Made by a program: the position numbers and the translations under genes
Shown: positions 1 to 5,970 of the stretch, in pieces
Position numbering within the stretch: the first letter of the stretch is position 1
Layout: every line of letters starts with the position of its first letter
The notes under the pieces: generated by a model
The model's database searches: none
What the model was told of the DNA's origin: nothing
Seen by the model: only the letters and a program-made list of their open reading frames with translations
From: Chloroflexota bacterium
GTDB taxonomy: Bacteria; Chloroflexota; Anaerolineae; Anaerolineales; UBA4823
Assembly (NCBI GenBank): GCA_030636125.1
Contig: DAOVXM010000113.1
Coordinates: 1 to 7,608, forward strand
DNA: 7,608 nucleotides
Reading direction: 5' to 3'

Positions 1-368
1 AGCCAAGGGTCGACATCCAGATCCTGTGGAAGGTCCTCGGGAGCGTGTTTTCCATCTGGTCCATAGAAATTACGCACTCGGAGCCCCAATTCGGCGTTCT
101 GGCGAACGGAAGCCCAAGGTAACAGACCATAATCCTGTAGGATCAAACCAGTGTGGGGTCGCGGACGGGTTAAAGGTTTACCGTCGATTAAAACTTGCCC
201 CGAGGTTGGGAAGCGCAGACCAGCCAAGAGGTATAGTAATGTCGTTTTACCGCACCCAGAAGGCCCTAAGACGGCCCATGCCTCGCCATTCTTTGCTTTC
301 CAGCTATAATCCTGGAAGATAGGCATACCTTGGGCATAGGCATAATGGAGGGATCTGAACTCAATCAT
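1..368 (-). CDS. ABC transporter ATP-binding protein, NitT/TauT (SsuB/TauB-like) type, partial (C-terminus beyond window)
   Basis: This is the nucleotide-binding subunit of an importer; it would hydrolyse ATP on the cytoplasmic face to drive uptake. Reading the minus strand from the ATG at 368-366 gives 122 codons, open to the window edge, so roughly half of a usual 250-residue protein is visible. The Walker A motif GPSGCGKT lies at residues 35-42. The Q-loop is in LILQDYGLLPW at 75-85 (Q78), and this 'Q(D/E)xxLLPW' form is typical of the nitrate/sulfonate/taurine ATPase group. The signature motif, Walker B and H-loop lie outside the window. It follows the solute-binding lipoprotein gene on the same strand after 70 bp, so both very likely serve one transporter. 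No good ribosome binding site precedes the ATG, and an intergenic hairpin lies just upstream. Family assignment is firm; the substrate is unknown. Confidence 0.93.
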   Translation of the reverse strand, partial: MIEFRSLHYAYAQGMPIFQDYSWKAKNGEAWAVLGPSGCGKTTLLYLLAGLRFPTSGQVLIDGKPLTRPRPHTGLILQDYGLLPWASVRQNAELGLRVRNFYGPDGKHAPEDLPQDLDVDPW

Positions 369-382
369 GGAGGTCGGCGGGT

Positions 383-419
383 TGGAGGTTGAGGGTGAGA
401 GGCGATATCTCAACCTCCA
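383..419 (-). promoter_or_regulatory. Intercistronic stem-loop between binding-protein and ATPase genes
   Basis: Positions 383-393 (tggaggttgag) and 409-419 (its exact reverse complement) can form a perfect 11-bp stem around a 15-nt loop. In the transcript it begins about 20 nt after the binding-protein stop codon and ends about 14 nt before the ATPase start. No T-run follows on either strand, so it is not a standard intrinsic terminator. In other binding-protein-dependent transporter operons such hairpins protect the upstream binding-protein mRNA and lower downstream expression; that role is inferred here. The 5' arm in the minus-strand transcript contains GGAGG, which would be locked in the stem. 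Confidence 0.6.
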
Positions 420-438
420 GCCTGAAGCTAGCGTACCT

Positions 439-1416
439 TTAGGGCAAATACGCCTCGGTTACGGAATCTCCGTACGAAACATCTTTTTCAATATAACCTT
501 TATCTTTTGCCCAGTTCAGGGCGTCTTCCCATTGAGCCTGGCTGGGCACGCTGGCGGTTGGATATGGTGGGATCTTAAACGTGCCCATCAAGGGCGCAGG
601 GACCAGTTTTTTCTCGGTGAGCAAGTCGTCCCACTTGGTGGGATCTGCATTGATTGTGACAGTAGCTTCTTCGATCGCAGCTAGGAAATTGCGCATGGCT
701 TGTGGATGTTCTTCGATGACCGGCTTGCGGAAAGAAATCGTGCTGTAGCCAAACTCGGGGTGCTTAGAATCATCCAGTACGACGACTGCGCCACCCTGGA
801 CAGCTAAAGATGCCAGGGGGTCAGGCAGCATGGCTGCATCTAATTCACCCGAGCTTAGTAAAGTCATCCGTTCGGGAATTTTAGGTACGGCGACGGTCTG
901 GATTTCAGCCTGAGTGAAACCCTCGGCTTCGAGTAAGCGGTCGGTTAAGTATTCGATTACGGTGCCCTCAGAGATGCCAATTGCGACTCCCTTAAGATCT
1001 TCCACATTTGTTATACCACTTTGGCCAGAAGCCAGGATGAAGAATTGTGGAGAGGTGGGAGTAGCAGTGCGTGCAAAACGTACGATTTGGATTTGAGTCT
1101 CATCCTGGTTATAGAACAAAGTCGATACCGTTTCGTTTATCATGCCATCAGCTTGTCCCGCAGTGATAACCTGATCTCGTTCTGCAGCAGAGGCTACCGG
1201 GATGAATTCAACTTCAACGTTATGTTCCTTGAACAGGCCTTCTTGTTGAGCTACATACATAGGCAGCGCGTCCAGGATTGGGAGTACAGCGATTTTTAAG
1301 GATACTGGTTCATCAGGAGCTTCTGTTGGTGTAGCACCCGGTGAGCAGGCTCCCAACGTCACGCTTAAGATAATGACCATGGCGGTCAAGGTAAGTAAGT
1401 ACCGATAAGTTTTCAT
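439..1416 (-). CDS. ABC transporter substrate-binding lipoprotein, NitT/TauT (SsuA/NMT1-like) family
   Basis: A 325-residue periplasm- or surface-facing binding protein that would deliver a small solute to the transporter whose ATPase is encoded downstream. The N-terminus has charged residues, a hydrophobic stretch (about 7-20) and a lipobox LGAC at 21-24, so Cys24 should be lipidated after signal peptidase II cleavage. A short Pro/Thr/Glu-rich linker follows. The mature protein opens with LKIAVLPILDALPMYVAQQEGLF, the usual first strand and helix of this family, and contains GxxDAAMLPDPLASLA-like text around 190-206 as expected for the second lobe. The ATG at 1416-1414 is supported by AAGGAG at 1434-1429. 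It lies 28 bp after the UbiD-family gene, consistent with one operon. Relatives bind nitrate, sulfonates, thiamine precursors, phthalates and others, so the ligand cannot be read from the sequence. Confidence 0.92.
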   Translation of the reverse strand: MKTYRYLLTLTAMVIILSVTLGACSPGATPTEAPDEPVSLKIAVLPILDALPMYVAQQEGLFKEHNVEVEFIPVASAAERDQVITAGQADGMINETVSTLFYNQDETQIQIVRFARTATPTSPQFFILASGQSGITNVEDLKGVAIGISEGTVIEYLTDRLLEAEGFTQAEIQTVAVPKIPERMTLLSSGELDAAMLPDPLASLAVQGGAVVVLDDSKHPEFGYSTISFRKPVIEEHPQAMRNFLAAIEEATVTINADPTKWDDLLTEKKLVPAPLMGTFKIPPYPTASVPSQAQWEDALNWAKDKGYIEKDVSYGDSVTEAYLP

Positions 1417-1444
1417 TATGAAGATTTTCTCCTTGGCGATTATT

Positions 1445-2902
1445 TCAAATTTTTATTTTATTCCAAATTTTATCTATCCTCGCTTTTATTTCCGGATCCA
1501 TGCGAGCTACTTCAGGCCATGAGCGAGTGTAGCCTTCCTCAGGAAGTTTGGCGGTTGCATCGACTCCAATTTTTCCTCCATATGAGTGGCTGTAAGATGC
1601 ATGGTCTAAGTGATCTACTGGGCCCTTGGTTATGATCACGTCCTGCGACCAGTCCACATTGCCTAGCGTTTGCCAGGAAACCTGAGAGAGGTCCTGCACA
1701 TCTACCCAATCATCTAGGACCACGATCGTTTTAGCCAGGGACATCAGTGCCAACCCCCACAGGCCGAAGATAACCTTGCGCGCATGGCCTGGATAACGCT
1801 TTTTAATGGATACAAGCACCAGGTTGTGGAATACACCTTCAGCGGGCATGTTTACATCCACAATTTCAGGTAGAAACAAGCGCATCAGTGGCAGGAAGAG
1901 ACGCTCAGTGGCTTTGCCCATCCAGGCATCTTCCATTGGTGGAACACCTACTATGGTTGTTGGGTAGACCGGATCTATGCGATGAGTGATCGCGGTCACG
2001 TGAAAAACTGGGAATGACTCAATCGGTGTATAGTACCCGGTATGGTCACCAAAGGGTCCCTCCGGCTGGTGGTCGTTTGGGTCAACGTAACCTTCGATAA
2101 CGATTTCGGCATGGGCAGGCACTTCCAGAGGTTGGGTAAGACAGTCGACGAACTCCACAGGGGCACCTCGCAAGTAGCCTGCCAACAGATATTCATCAAT
2201 ATTGGGAGGCAAAGGGGCGGATGCGCACCACATGCTGGCGGGATCACCACCTAGGACGATGGCTGCCGGGATGGTCTCTTTACGTTTGATACGTGCTACC
2301 CTCTCGTGCTCGGCGCCGCCCTTGTGGCGTTGCCAGTGAACCAATAAGGTACGCGAGTCAACAACTTGCAACCGGTACATGCCTACGTTGCGCACGCCAC
2401 TCTCAGGATCGCGTGTGATCACCTGAGGCAATGTGATAAATCGACCGCCGTCCTCAGGCCAGCATTGCAGGATTGGTAGCATATCCAGGGTGGGATTATC
2501 TTTGTGAACGACTGCTTGGACTGGCGCCTTTTTCACCTTTTTGGGACCGATTCCGATGGACTTAAGCACTCCCCAAACTTGGCGACCACGACCTACCATT
2601 TCTCCAAAACCTTGCGGAAGGTGAGGGTCGATGATCTGAGCCAGGTTATGGTTAAGCTGGTCTAGGTCATTCACACCCAGAGCCCACGCCATACGCTGGG
2701 CAGACCCGAAGGCGTTGATCAAGACCGGAATATCGTGATCTGGCATTTTCTCAAAGAGTAAAGCCTTATTTCCTTCAGGAGGACCTTTTATTACCCGGTC
2801 GGTGACCTCTGTTATCTCCAGGTGAGGAGAGATGGGTGTATTTATTCGTGCTAGTTGGCCTTGCTTTTCCAGCAAAGAGATAAAATCGTCTAAATTCTGC
2901 AT
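1445..2902 (-). CDS. UbiD-family (prenylated-FMN-dependent) decarboxylase, probably for quinone biosynthesis
   Basis: A 485-residue, full-length UbiD-family enzyme, collinear with E. coli UbiD (4-hydroxy-3-polyprenylbenzoate decarboxylase, about 497 residues). Shared landmarks are LEITEVTDR (28-36), CWPEDGG (147-153), NVGMYR (172-177), EIVIEGYV (266-273), EGPFGDHTGYY (281-291) and IGVDAT (445-450). By offset to the Fdc1/UbiD family, the acid-base network is R177, E281 and D286, and the metal/prFMN ligands are N172, H193 and E237; all are present, so the enzyme should be active. These residue equivalences are from memory of the family. The prFMN cofactor needs a UbiX-type synthase, not encoded here. 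Menaquinone synthesis by the futalosine route also uses UbiD-like decarboxylases, so that role is an alternative to aromatic acid metabolism. It is the first gene of the operon with the ABC transporter genes. The ATG at 2902-2900 has only a weak GAG upstream. Confidence 0.93.
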   Translation of the reverse strand: MQNLDDFISLLEKQGQLARINTPISPHLEITEVTDRVIKGPPEGNKALLFEKMPDHDIPVLINAFGSAQRMAWALGVNDLDQLNHNLAQIIDPHLPQGFGEMVGRGRQVWGVLKSIGIGPKKVKKAPVQAVVHKDNPTLDMLPILQCWPEDGGRFITLPQVITRDPESGVRNVGMYRLQVVDSRTLLVHWQRHKGGAEHERVARIKRKETIPAAIVLGGDPASMWCASAPLPPNIDEYLLAGYLRGAPVEFVDCLTQPLEVPAHAEIVIEGYVDPNDHQPEGPFGDHTGYYTPIESFPVFHVTAITHRIDPVYPTTIVGVPPMEDAWMGKATERLFLPLMRLFLPEIVDVNMPAEGVFHNLVLVSIKKRYPGHARKVIFGLWGLALMSLAKTIVVLDDWVDVQDLSQVSWQTLGNVDWSQDVIITKGPVDHLDHASYSHSYGGKIGVDATAKLPEEGYTRSWPEVARMDPEIKARIDKIWNKIKI

Positions 2903-2931
2903 CGAATTTTCTCAACTTGCAAAACAGTCAG

Positions 2932-2940
2932 ATTATAGCA
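2932..2940 (-). promoter_or_regulatory. Candidate extended -10 promoter for the UbiD-ABC operon
   Basis: On the minus strand the text TGCTATAAT (2940-2932) is a perfect -10 hexamer with the extended TGn motif. Transcription would start near 2925, giving a leader of about 22 nt before the ATG at 2902. No good -35 hexamer lies at the standard distance, as is common when an extended -10 is present. It lies a few bases from the -35 box of an opposing promoter. Confidence 0.55.
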
Positions 2941-2947
2941 TGATAGC

Positions 2948-2976
2948 TTGACACAATTTCGTCACTATGCTACATT
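2948..2976 (+). promoter_or_regulatory. Candidate sigma-70-type promoter facing the Roadblock-V4R genes
   Basis: A perfect -35 hexamer TTGACA (2948-2953) is followed by a 17-bp spacer and TACATT (2971-2976), a 4/6 match to TATAAT keeping the key first, second and last bases. TGC at 2968-2970 directly precedes it, making an extended -10. The start point would be near 2983, leaving a leader of about 255 nt before the Roadblock coding start at 3239. The -35 box sits in the region bound by polymerase at the opposing UbiD promoter, so the two may interfere. Confidence 0.55.
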
Positions 2977-2982
2977 TACTCT

Positions 2983-3174
2983 ATTCTACCCCCAAAAATG
3001 AGTTGTCGTTGATGCTGGTTAAGGGATATGATATTTCGACCCAGCGTTCGTAGACTGTTTTTAAGTGGGTGATCGCAATTTACATCATTGACCAATTTAT
3101 CTAACGACTTTGAAAATCCAAAACAGGTGTGCGTGGGGGCGTACACCCCCATGCACACCTGTTTTGCTATTCTC
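2983..3174 (+). ncRNA. Possible structured leader or small RNA upstream of the Roadblock gene
   Basis: From the predicted start near 2983 to the T-rich end of the strong hairpin is about 190 nt. Inside, gtcgtt (3005-3010) is complementary to aacgac (3103-3108), enclosing a hairpin formed by 3011-3018 with 3041-3048 (GCTGG/CCAGC core plus flanking A-U and G-U pairs). The terminator-like hairpin at 3119-3166 then closes the segment. That order, structured domain then terminator hairpin before the coding region, is how attenuators, riboswitches and promoter-terminator small RNAs are built. I recognise no known riboswitch class. The helices are short and could be chance; only the terminal hairpin is compelling. 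Confidence 0.28.
3119..3174 (+). terminator. Very strong 21-bp hairpin with T-rich 3' flank (terminator-like, possibly bidirectional, or a REP-like palindrome)
   Basis: Positions 3119-3139 pair with 3146-3166 over 21 bp, with one G-T wobble (3133/3152) and a 6-nt loop at 3140-3145. The stem is GC-rich near the loop and ends in AAAA/TTTT at its base. On the plus strand it is followed by a pyrimidine-rich tail (ctattctcttt), so it resembles an intrinsic terminator; the minus strand also exits through TTTTGGATTTTC, giving a bidirectional look. Yet it lies between divergent genes, where neither needs a terminator. It may instead insulate the operons, end a short RNA, attenuate the Roadblock operon, or be a copy of a dispersed palindromic repeat. 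Confidence 0.6.
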
Positions 3175-3221
3175 TTTGGGACAAGATGTGTGAATTAAGT
3201 TCTTATGAGAGCCTAGACAAC

Positions 3222-3229
3222 AGAAGGAG
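3222..3229 (+). promoter_or_regulatory. Ribosome binding site selecting the TTG start of the Roadblock gene
   Basis: AGAAGGAG lies 9 nt before the TTG at 3239. The ATG at 3232 is too close and out of frame, so this site decides the start. Confidence 0.75.
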
Positions 3230-3238
3230 TGATGTGCC

Positions 3239-3610
3239 TTGACAAAATCTCGTTCCCAACTGATAGTGGAGCGCTTGCGTGACTTACAAGCATCTTCACC
3301 TGATATAGAGGCCTCGGCAGTGGTAAGTGTGGATGGGTTGAGCATTGCTTCGGCGTTACCCCAAGGAATTGAGGAAGATCGCGTTTCAGCCATGTCGGCA
3401 GCAATGCTCTCCCTGGGAGAACGGATTGCCACAGAGCTCGGACGCGGCACATTGGAGCAAGTGTATATAAAGGGGGAAACTGGGTATGTGGTCTTGATGT
3501 CGATAGGTGAGGAAGCGGTTCTTACCGCACTGGCGCGTGAGCAGGCCAAGCTAGGATTGATTTTCCTCGACATGCGCCGAGCGGTTGAAGATCTCGCAAA
3601 ACTTATCTAG
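3239..3610 (+). CDS. Roadblock/LC7-domain protein (MglB-like)
   Basis: A 123-residue cytosolic protein made almost wholly of one Roadblock/LC7 domain (about residues 7-115). Typical features are the helix ERLRDLQAS, the strand SAVVSVDGLSIASALP (26-41), the helix SAMSAAMLSLGERIATELG (50-68), then strands around VYIKGETGYVVLMSIG and AVLTALA. Proteins of this family dimerise and commonly bind or regulate small Ras-like GTPases, as MglB does for MglA in polarity and motility; no GTPase gene is in the window. Translation starts with TTG at 3239, chosen because AGAAGGAG (3222-3229) lies 9 nt upstream and the nearby GTG and ATG open other frames. The V4R-domain gene follows within 5-14 nt, so the two are very likely co-transcribed and may act together. 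The partner and signal are unknown. Confidence 0.88.
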   Translation: MTKSRSQLIVERLRDLQASSPDIEASAVVSVDGLSIASALPQGIEEDRVSAMSAAMLSLGERIATELGRGTLEQVYIKGETGYVVLMSIGEEAVLTALAREQAKLGLIFLDMRRAVEDLAKLI

Positions 3611-3624
3611 CCGGTTTGGTTACA

Positions 3625-4260
3625 ATGGACGCTATTCCTAAAAGTGGTTATTACTACGCAAACAAAATAGTGCTAATCACCTTGGAGGCTTTGGAAGATG
3701 TGATGGGAAAGAATGGCGTGAATGCCATTTTGAACTTAGCTCATCTACCTCACCTGATTGACAATTATCCTCCGAACAACCTTGGTCGTGAATTTGACTT
3801 TGCCGATTTTTCGGCGATAAATCTTGCTTTAGAGGAAATGTATGGACCGCGTGGCGGCCGCGGTTTAGCTCTACGTGCGGGTAGGGCTGCTTTTGAAGAT
3901 GCATTGCGCGACTTCGGTGCCCTGGCTGGGGCTAGTGATTTGGCTTTCAAGATTTTGCCTCTCCATACCAAAATGCGCATTGGTATACCAGCCATGGCTA
4001 AGATATTCAGTCAGATTAGTGACCAGTATTCTACAGCCCAGGAAGCGGAGCAAGTGTTCATATACACCATTCATCGCTGCCCAGTGTGTTGGGGACGTAT
4101 CGGTAGCGACCGACCGGTATGCTTTGTTGCGGCCGGTTTGCTCCAGGCAGGGTTAACCTGGCTTTCTGGAGGTAGAGACTTTCGTATCAACGAATCGAAA
4201 TGTATTGCCATGGGAGATGAAGTGTGTGAATTTGTGATACCTAAAACCCCCAAAGATTGA
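3625..4260 (+). CDS. V4R (4-vinyl reductase/XylR-N-like) small-molecule-binding domain protein
   Basis: A 211-residue protein from the ATG at 3625; an in-frame TTG at 3616 would add three residues, and neither start has a clear ribosome binding site, so coupling to the upstream gene is likely. The C-terminal half matches the V4R domain: HRCPVCWGR (Cys152, Cys155), VCFVAAGLLQAGL (Cys166), and the closing ExKCIAMGDEVCEF motif (Cys193, Cys201). V4R domains occur in BchJ, in the sensor part of XylR/DmpR regulators and in stand-alone proteins, and bind hydrophobic ligands such as aromatic hydrocarbons or tetrapyrroles; several bind metal through cysteines. The N-terminal part (1-100) is the helical region usual for such proteins. 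There is no DNA-binding or catalytic domain, so it is likely a sensor whose output goes through the Roadblock partner. This is inference; ligand and mechanism are unknown. Confidence 0.85.
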   Translation: MDAIPKSGYYYANKIVLITLEALEDVMGKNGVNAILNLAHLPHLIDNYPPNNLGREFDFADFSAINLALEEMYGPRGGRGLALRAGRAAFEDALRDFGALAGASDLAFKILPLHTKMRIGIPAMAKIFSQISDQYSTAQEAEQVFIYTIHRCPVCWGRIGSDRPVCFVAAGLLQAGLTWLSGGRDFRINESKCIAMGDEVCEFVIPKTPKD

Positions 4261-4327
4261 GTCTGTGATCGTAAATAACTTGATTTATCAATTATTCTAT
4301 TGACTCGGCATTCTCCTTGGATTGAAT

Positions 4328-4340
4328 TAGAATTCAGCTG
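4328..4340 (+). promoter_or_regulatory. Candidate -10 element giving a leaderless GT2 transcript
   Basis: TAGAAT (4328-4333) matches TATAAT at five of six positions and ends 6 nt before the GTG start at 4340, so the transcript would begin at or within a base or two of the start codon. No ribosome binding site is seen before the GTG, which fits a leaderless mRNA. TTGACT (4300-4305) is a good -35 by sequence but is 22 bp away, too far for this -10. Confidence 0.35.
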
Positions 4341-5083
4341 TGAAACTAACTGTTGTTATTCCAACTTATAATGAGGTAGAGAATTTACCTAAATTGGTCT
4401 CTGCTCTCTTTGCTTTGCCTCTACCCGGTTTGAATATCTTGGTTGTGGATGATAACAGCCCTGATGGTACTGGTCAGGTAGCAGAAGCACTGAGTGAGGC
4501 ATATTCAAGGAGGCTCGCAGTTCACCATCGTCTGGGTAAATTAGGATTGGGTACAGCCTATATAACTGGTTTTAAGCTGGCGATTGAGGCAGGCGCTGAG
4601 GCGATCGCCCAAATGGACGCCGATTTTTCCCATCCACCTGAACTATTGCCACGACTTTATGAGATATTGGGTTCTTGCGCTATAGCTATGGGATCGCGCT
4701 ATGTCCCTGGGGGTGGTGTGGATGAACGTTGGTCGTTATGGCGTAAAGGTCTCTCAGCATTTGGCAATCAATATGCCCGGGTGATCTTGGGGTTACCGGT
4801 GAAAGATGCTACTGGGGGGTATCGGGTATGGAGACGGGAAACTTTAATGGGAATGCCCTTAGAACGGGTACGCTCGAATGGTTACGCATTCCAGGTTGAA
4901 ATGGCTTACCTGGCTTACCGATTGGGTTTCTCATTCCAGGAAGTGCCCTTTTACTTTGCAGACCGGCAATGGGGACAATCAAAGATGTCCTTCCGTATAC
5001 AAAGGGAAGCCGCAATTCGAGTGTGGCAAATACGCTTTGAGTATCGCGGCATTGAGCCGCGACCGGTCGCAGCTCAATGTTAA
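4340..5083 (+). CDS. Family 2 glycosyltransferase, polyprenol-phosphate mannosyltransferase (DPM1)-like
   Basis: A 247-residue enzyme likely to transfer mannose (or another hexose) from a GDP/UDP-sugar to a polyprenyl phosphate at the inner membrane face, supplying lipid-linked sugar for envelope glycans. GT2 landmarks are VVIPTYNEVENL (5-16), VVDDNSPDGTG (35-45), the metal-binding QMDADFSHPPE (91-101, D93/D95), GSRYVPGGGV (118-127), ATGGYRVWRRE (157-167) and the acceptor-side DRQWGQSKMS (208-217). The order and spacing fit dolichol-phosphate mannose synthases. It ends soon after the catalytic domain with no transmembrane segments or GtrA-like domain, so it is the short DPM1-type form and may need a membrane partner. 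The GTG at 4340 is the first start in frame before the conserved first strand. It converges with ksgA, 31 bp away. Nucleotide-sugar specificity is not proven. Confidence 0.88.
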   Translation: MKLTVVIPTYNEVENLPKLVSALFALPLPGLNILVVDDNSPDGTGQVAEALSEAYSRRLAVHHRLGKLGLGTAYITGFKLAIEAGAEAIAQMDADFSHPPELLPRLYEILGSCAIAMGSRYVPGGGVDERWSLWRKGLSAFGNQYARVILGLPVKDATGGYRVWRRETLMGMPLERVRSNGYAFQVEMAYLAYRLGFSFQEVPFYFADRQWGQSKMSFRIQREAAIRVWQIRFEYRGIEPRPVAAQC

Positions 5084-5114
5084 TTGTTCTTCAAGGGGGA
5101 GATTAGAGTACCAG
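5084..5114. other. Short convergent intergenic gap (GT2 / ksgA)
   Basis: The stops of two converging genes are 31 bp apart. I see no stem-loop with a T-run here, so either termination is factor-dependent or transcripts overlap at their 3' ends. Confidence 0.6.
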
Positions 5115-5966
5115 TTAGGAAGTTTGATTTTTCACTTGCTGTGCCAACAAATTCCATTCATTCAAGTTTAGTGTTTCTGCTCTGCGGTTAGGGTCTATAC
5201 CTGCACTACGCAAGTAGTTTTCGGTGTTATCCTTTGGCCAGGCCATACCCCCTGATAAGGCGTTGCGCAACGTCTTACGTTTCTGGCTAAAACCAGCCTT
5301 TGCCAATCGGAAGAAGGTTTCAATATTATGATCAGGTATTGCCGGGGTTGGATAAATATCTACCCGCACGATGGCTGAATCTACTTTCGGAGAGGGATAG
5401 AATGCACTGGCGGGTATTCTTGCTTTTACCTGGGGATGGCCGTAGACTTGCACACTCAGTGCAAGCAGGCTCATCCTGTTAGGCTTGGCGCAAATACGCT
5501 CGGCAACTTCGAGCTGTAAGGTGAGTATCATCCGTGTAGGGCGCTGGCGAGCCTCTAAAAGGTGGCGGATCAGGCTGGAGGTAATGTAGTAGGGGATATT
5601 GGCAACAACCAGATAGTCGTCCGACTCTATCAAGTGATCCGGATCGAAAGCCAGGATATCGCCCTTAACTATACGCACGTTTTGATAACAGGAAAGCACA
5701 CTCTCCAAAGGATGGAGTAATCGCCCATCTAACTCAACGGCTACCACTGTCTTGGCTTTTTCTGCTAAATAGCGTGTTAGGCTTCCCAGGCCAGCCCCCA
5801 CTTCTAGGATAGAAATCTCATTCGAAATTTCGGCGATCTCTATGATATTCTGCAACCAGGAGCTTTCGACCAGGAAATTCTGCCCTAGGCTTTTATCAGG
5901 ATGGATGCCATATGATCTCAAGAGAGCGGGTACATTCAGAGGGGGAAGGGGTTCCGTCGATTGCAT
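5115..5966 (-). CDS. rsmA (ksgA): 16S rRNA (adenine(1518)-N6/adenine(1519)-N6)-dimethyltransferase
   Basis: A 283-residue SAM-dependent methyltransferase that dimethylates two adjacent adenines in the 3' terminal hairpin of 16S rRNA late in small-subunit assembly. The family pattern is complete: the N-terminal SLGQNFL (26-32), SAM-binding EVGAGLGSLT (55-64), ribose-binding acid E79, KGDILAFD (101-108), catalytic NIPYY motif (123-127) with ITSS after it, FYPSPKVDSAIV (189-200), and the C-terminal KAGFSQKRKTLRNAL (223-237) and NRRAETLNLNEW. Length is normal. The ATG at 5966-5964 lies 4 nt after the stop of the LCP gene, with no clear ribosome binding site, so translation is probably coupled to that gene. 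Nothing is missing or unusual in the protein. Confidence 0.97.
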   Translation of the reverse strand: MQSTEPLPPLNVPALLRSYGIHPDKSLGQNFLVESSWLQNIIEIAEISNEISILEVGAGLGSLTRYLAEKAKTVVAVELDGRLLHPLESVLSCYQNVRIVKGDILAFDPDHLIESDDYLVVANIPYYITSSLIRHLLEARQRPTRMILTLQLEVAERICAKPNRMSLLALSVQVYGHPQVKARIPASAFYPSPKVDSAIVRVDIYPTPAIPDHNIETFFRLAKAGFSQKRKTLRNALSGGMAWPKDNTENYLRSAGIDPNRRAETLNLNEWNLLAQQVKNQTS

Positions 5967-5970
5967 GAAG

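Larger units (their letters stand above)
2903..3238. other. Divergent intergenic region between the UbiD operon and the Roadblock-V4R operon
   Basis: This 336-bp stretch separates divergent genes. It holds the minus-strand extended -10 promoter of the UbiD operon, a plus-strand TTGACA promoter, a possible structured leader, a 48-nt hairpin and the ribosome binding site of the Roadblock gene. The short open frames crossing it (for example minus strand 2976-3158) run through the hairpin, lack a recognisable product and have no convincing ribosome binding site, so I do not call them genes. A second, weaker plus-strand promoter may be TTGACC (3088-3093) with GAAAAT (3112-3117) at 18-bp spacing. 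Confidence 0.7.

Noticed and set aside
26..322. Plus-strand open frame of 98 codons at the left end
   Set aside because: It lies antisense to the ABC ATPase, whose Walker A and Q-loop are clear; the plus-strand product is Arg/Pro/Gly-rich and unlike any family.
2976..3158. Minus-strand open frame of 60 codons in the UbiD/Roadblock intergenic region
   Set aside because: It begins inside the 21-bp hairpin, has no ribosome binding site and no recognisable domain.
3097..3573. Minus-strand open frame of 158 codons
   Set aside because: It is antisense to the Roadblock gene, runs through the hairpin and has a Ser/Arg-rich shadow-like composition.
4280..4291. FNR-like palindrome TTGATTTATCAA between the V4R and GT2 genes
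   Set aside because: The half-sites are separated by 2 bp rather than the 4 bp of an FNR box, and an AT-rich 12-mer like this is expected by chance; too weak as a terminator.
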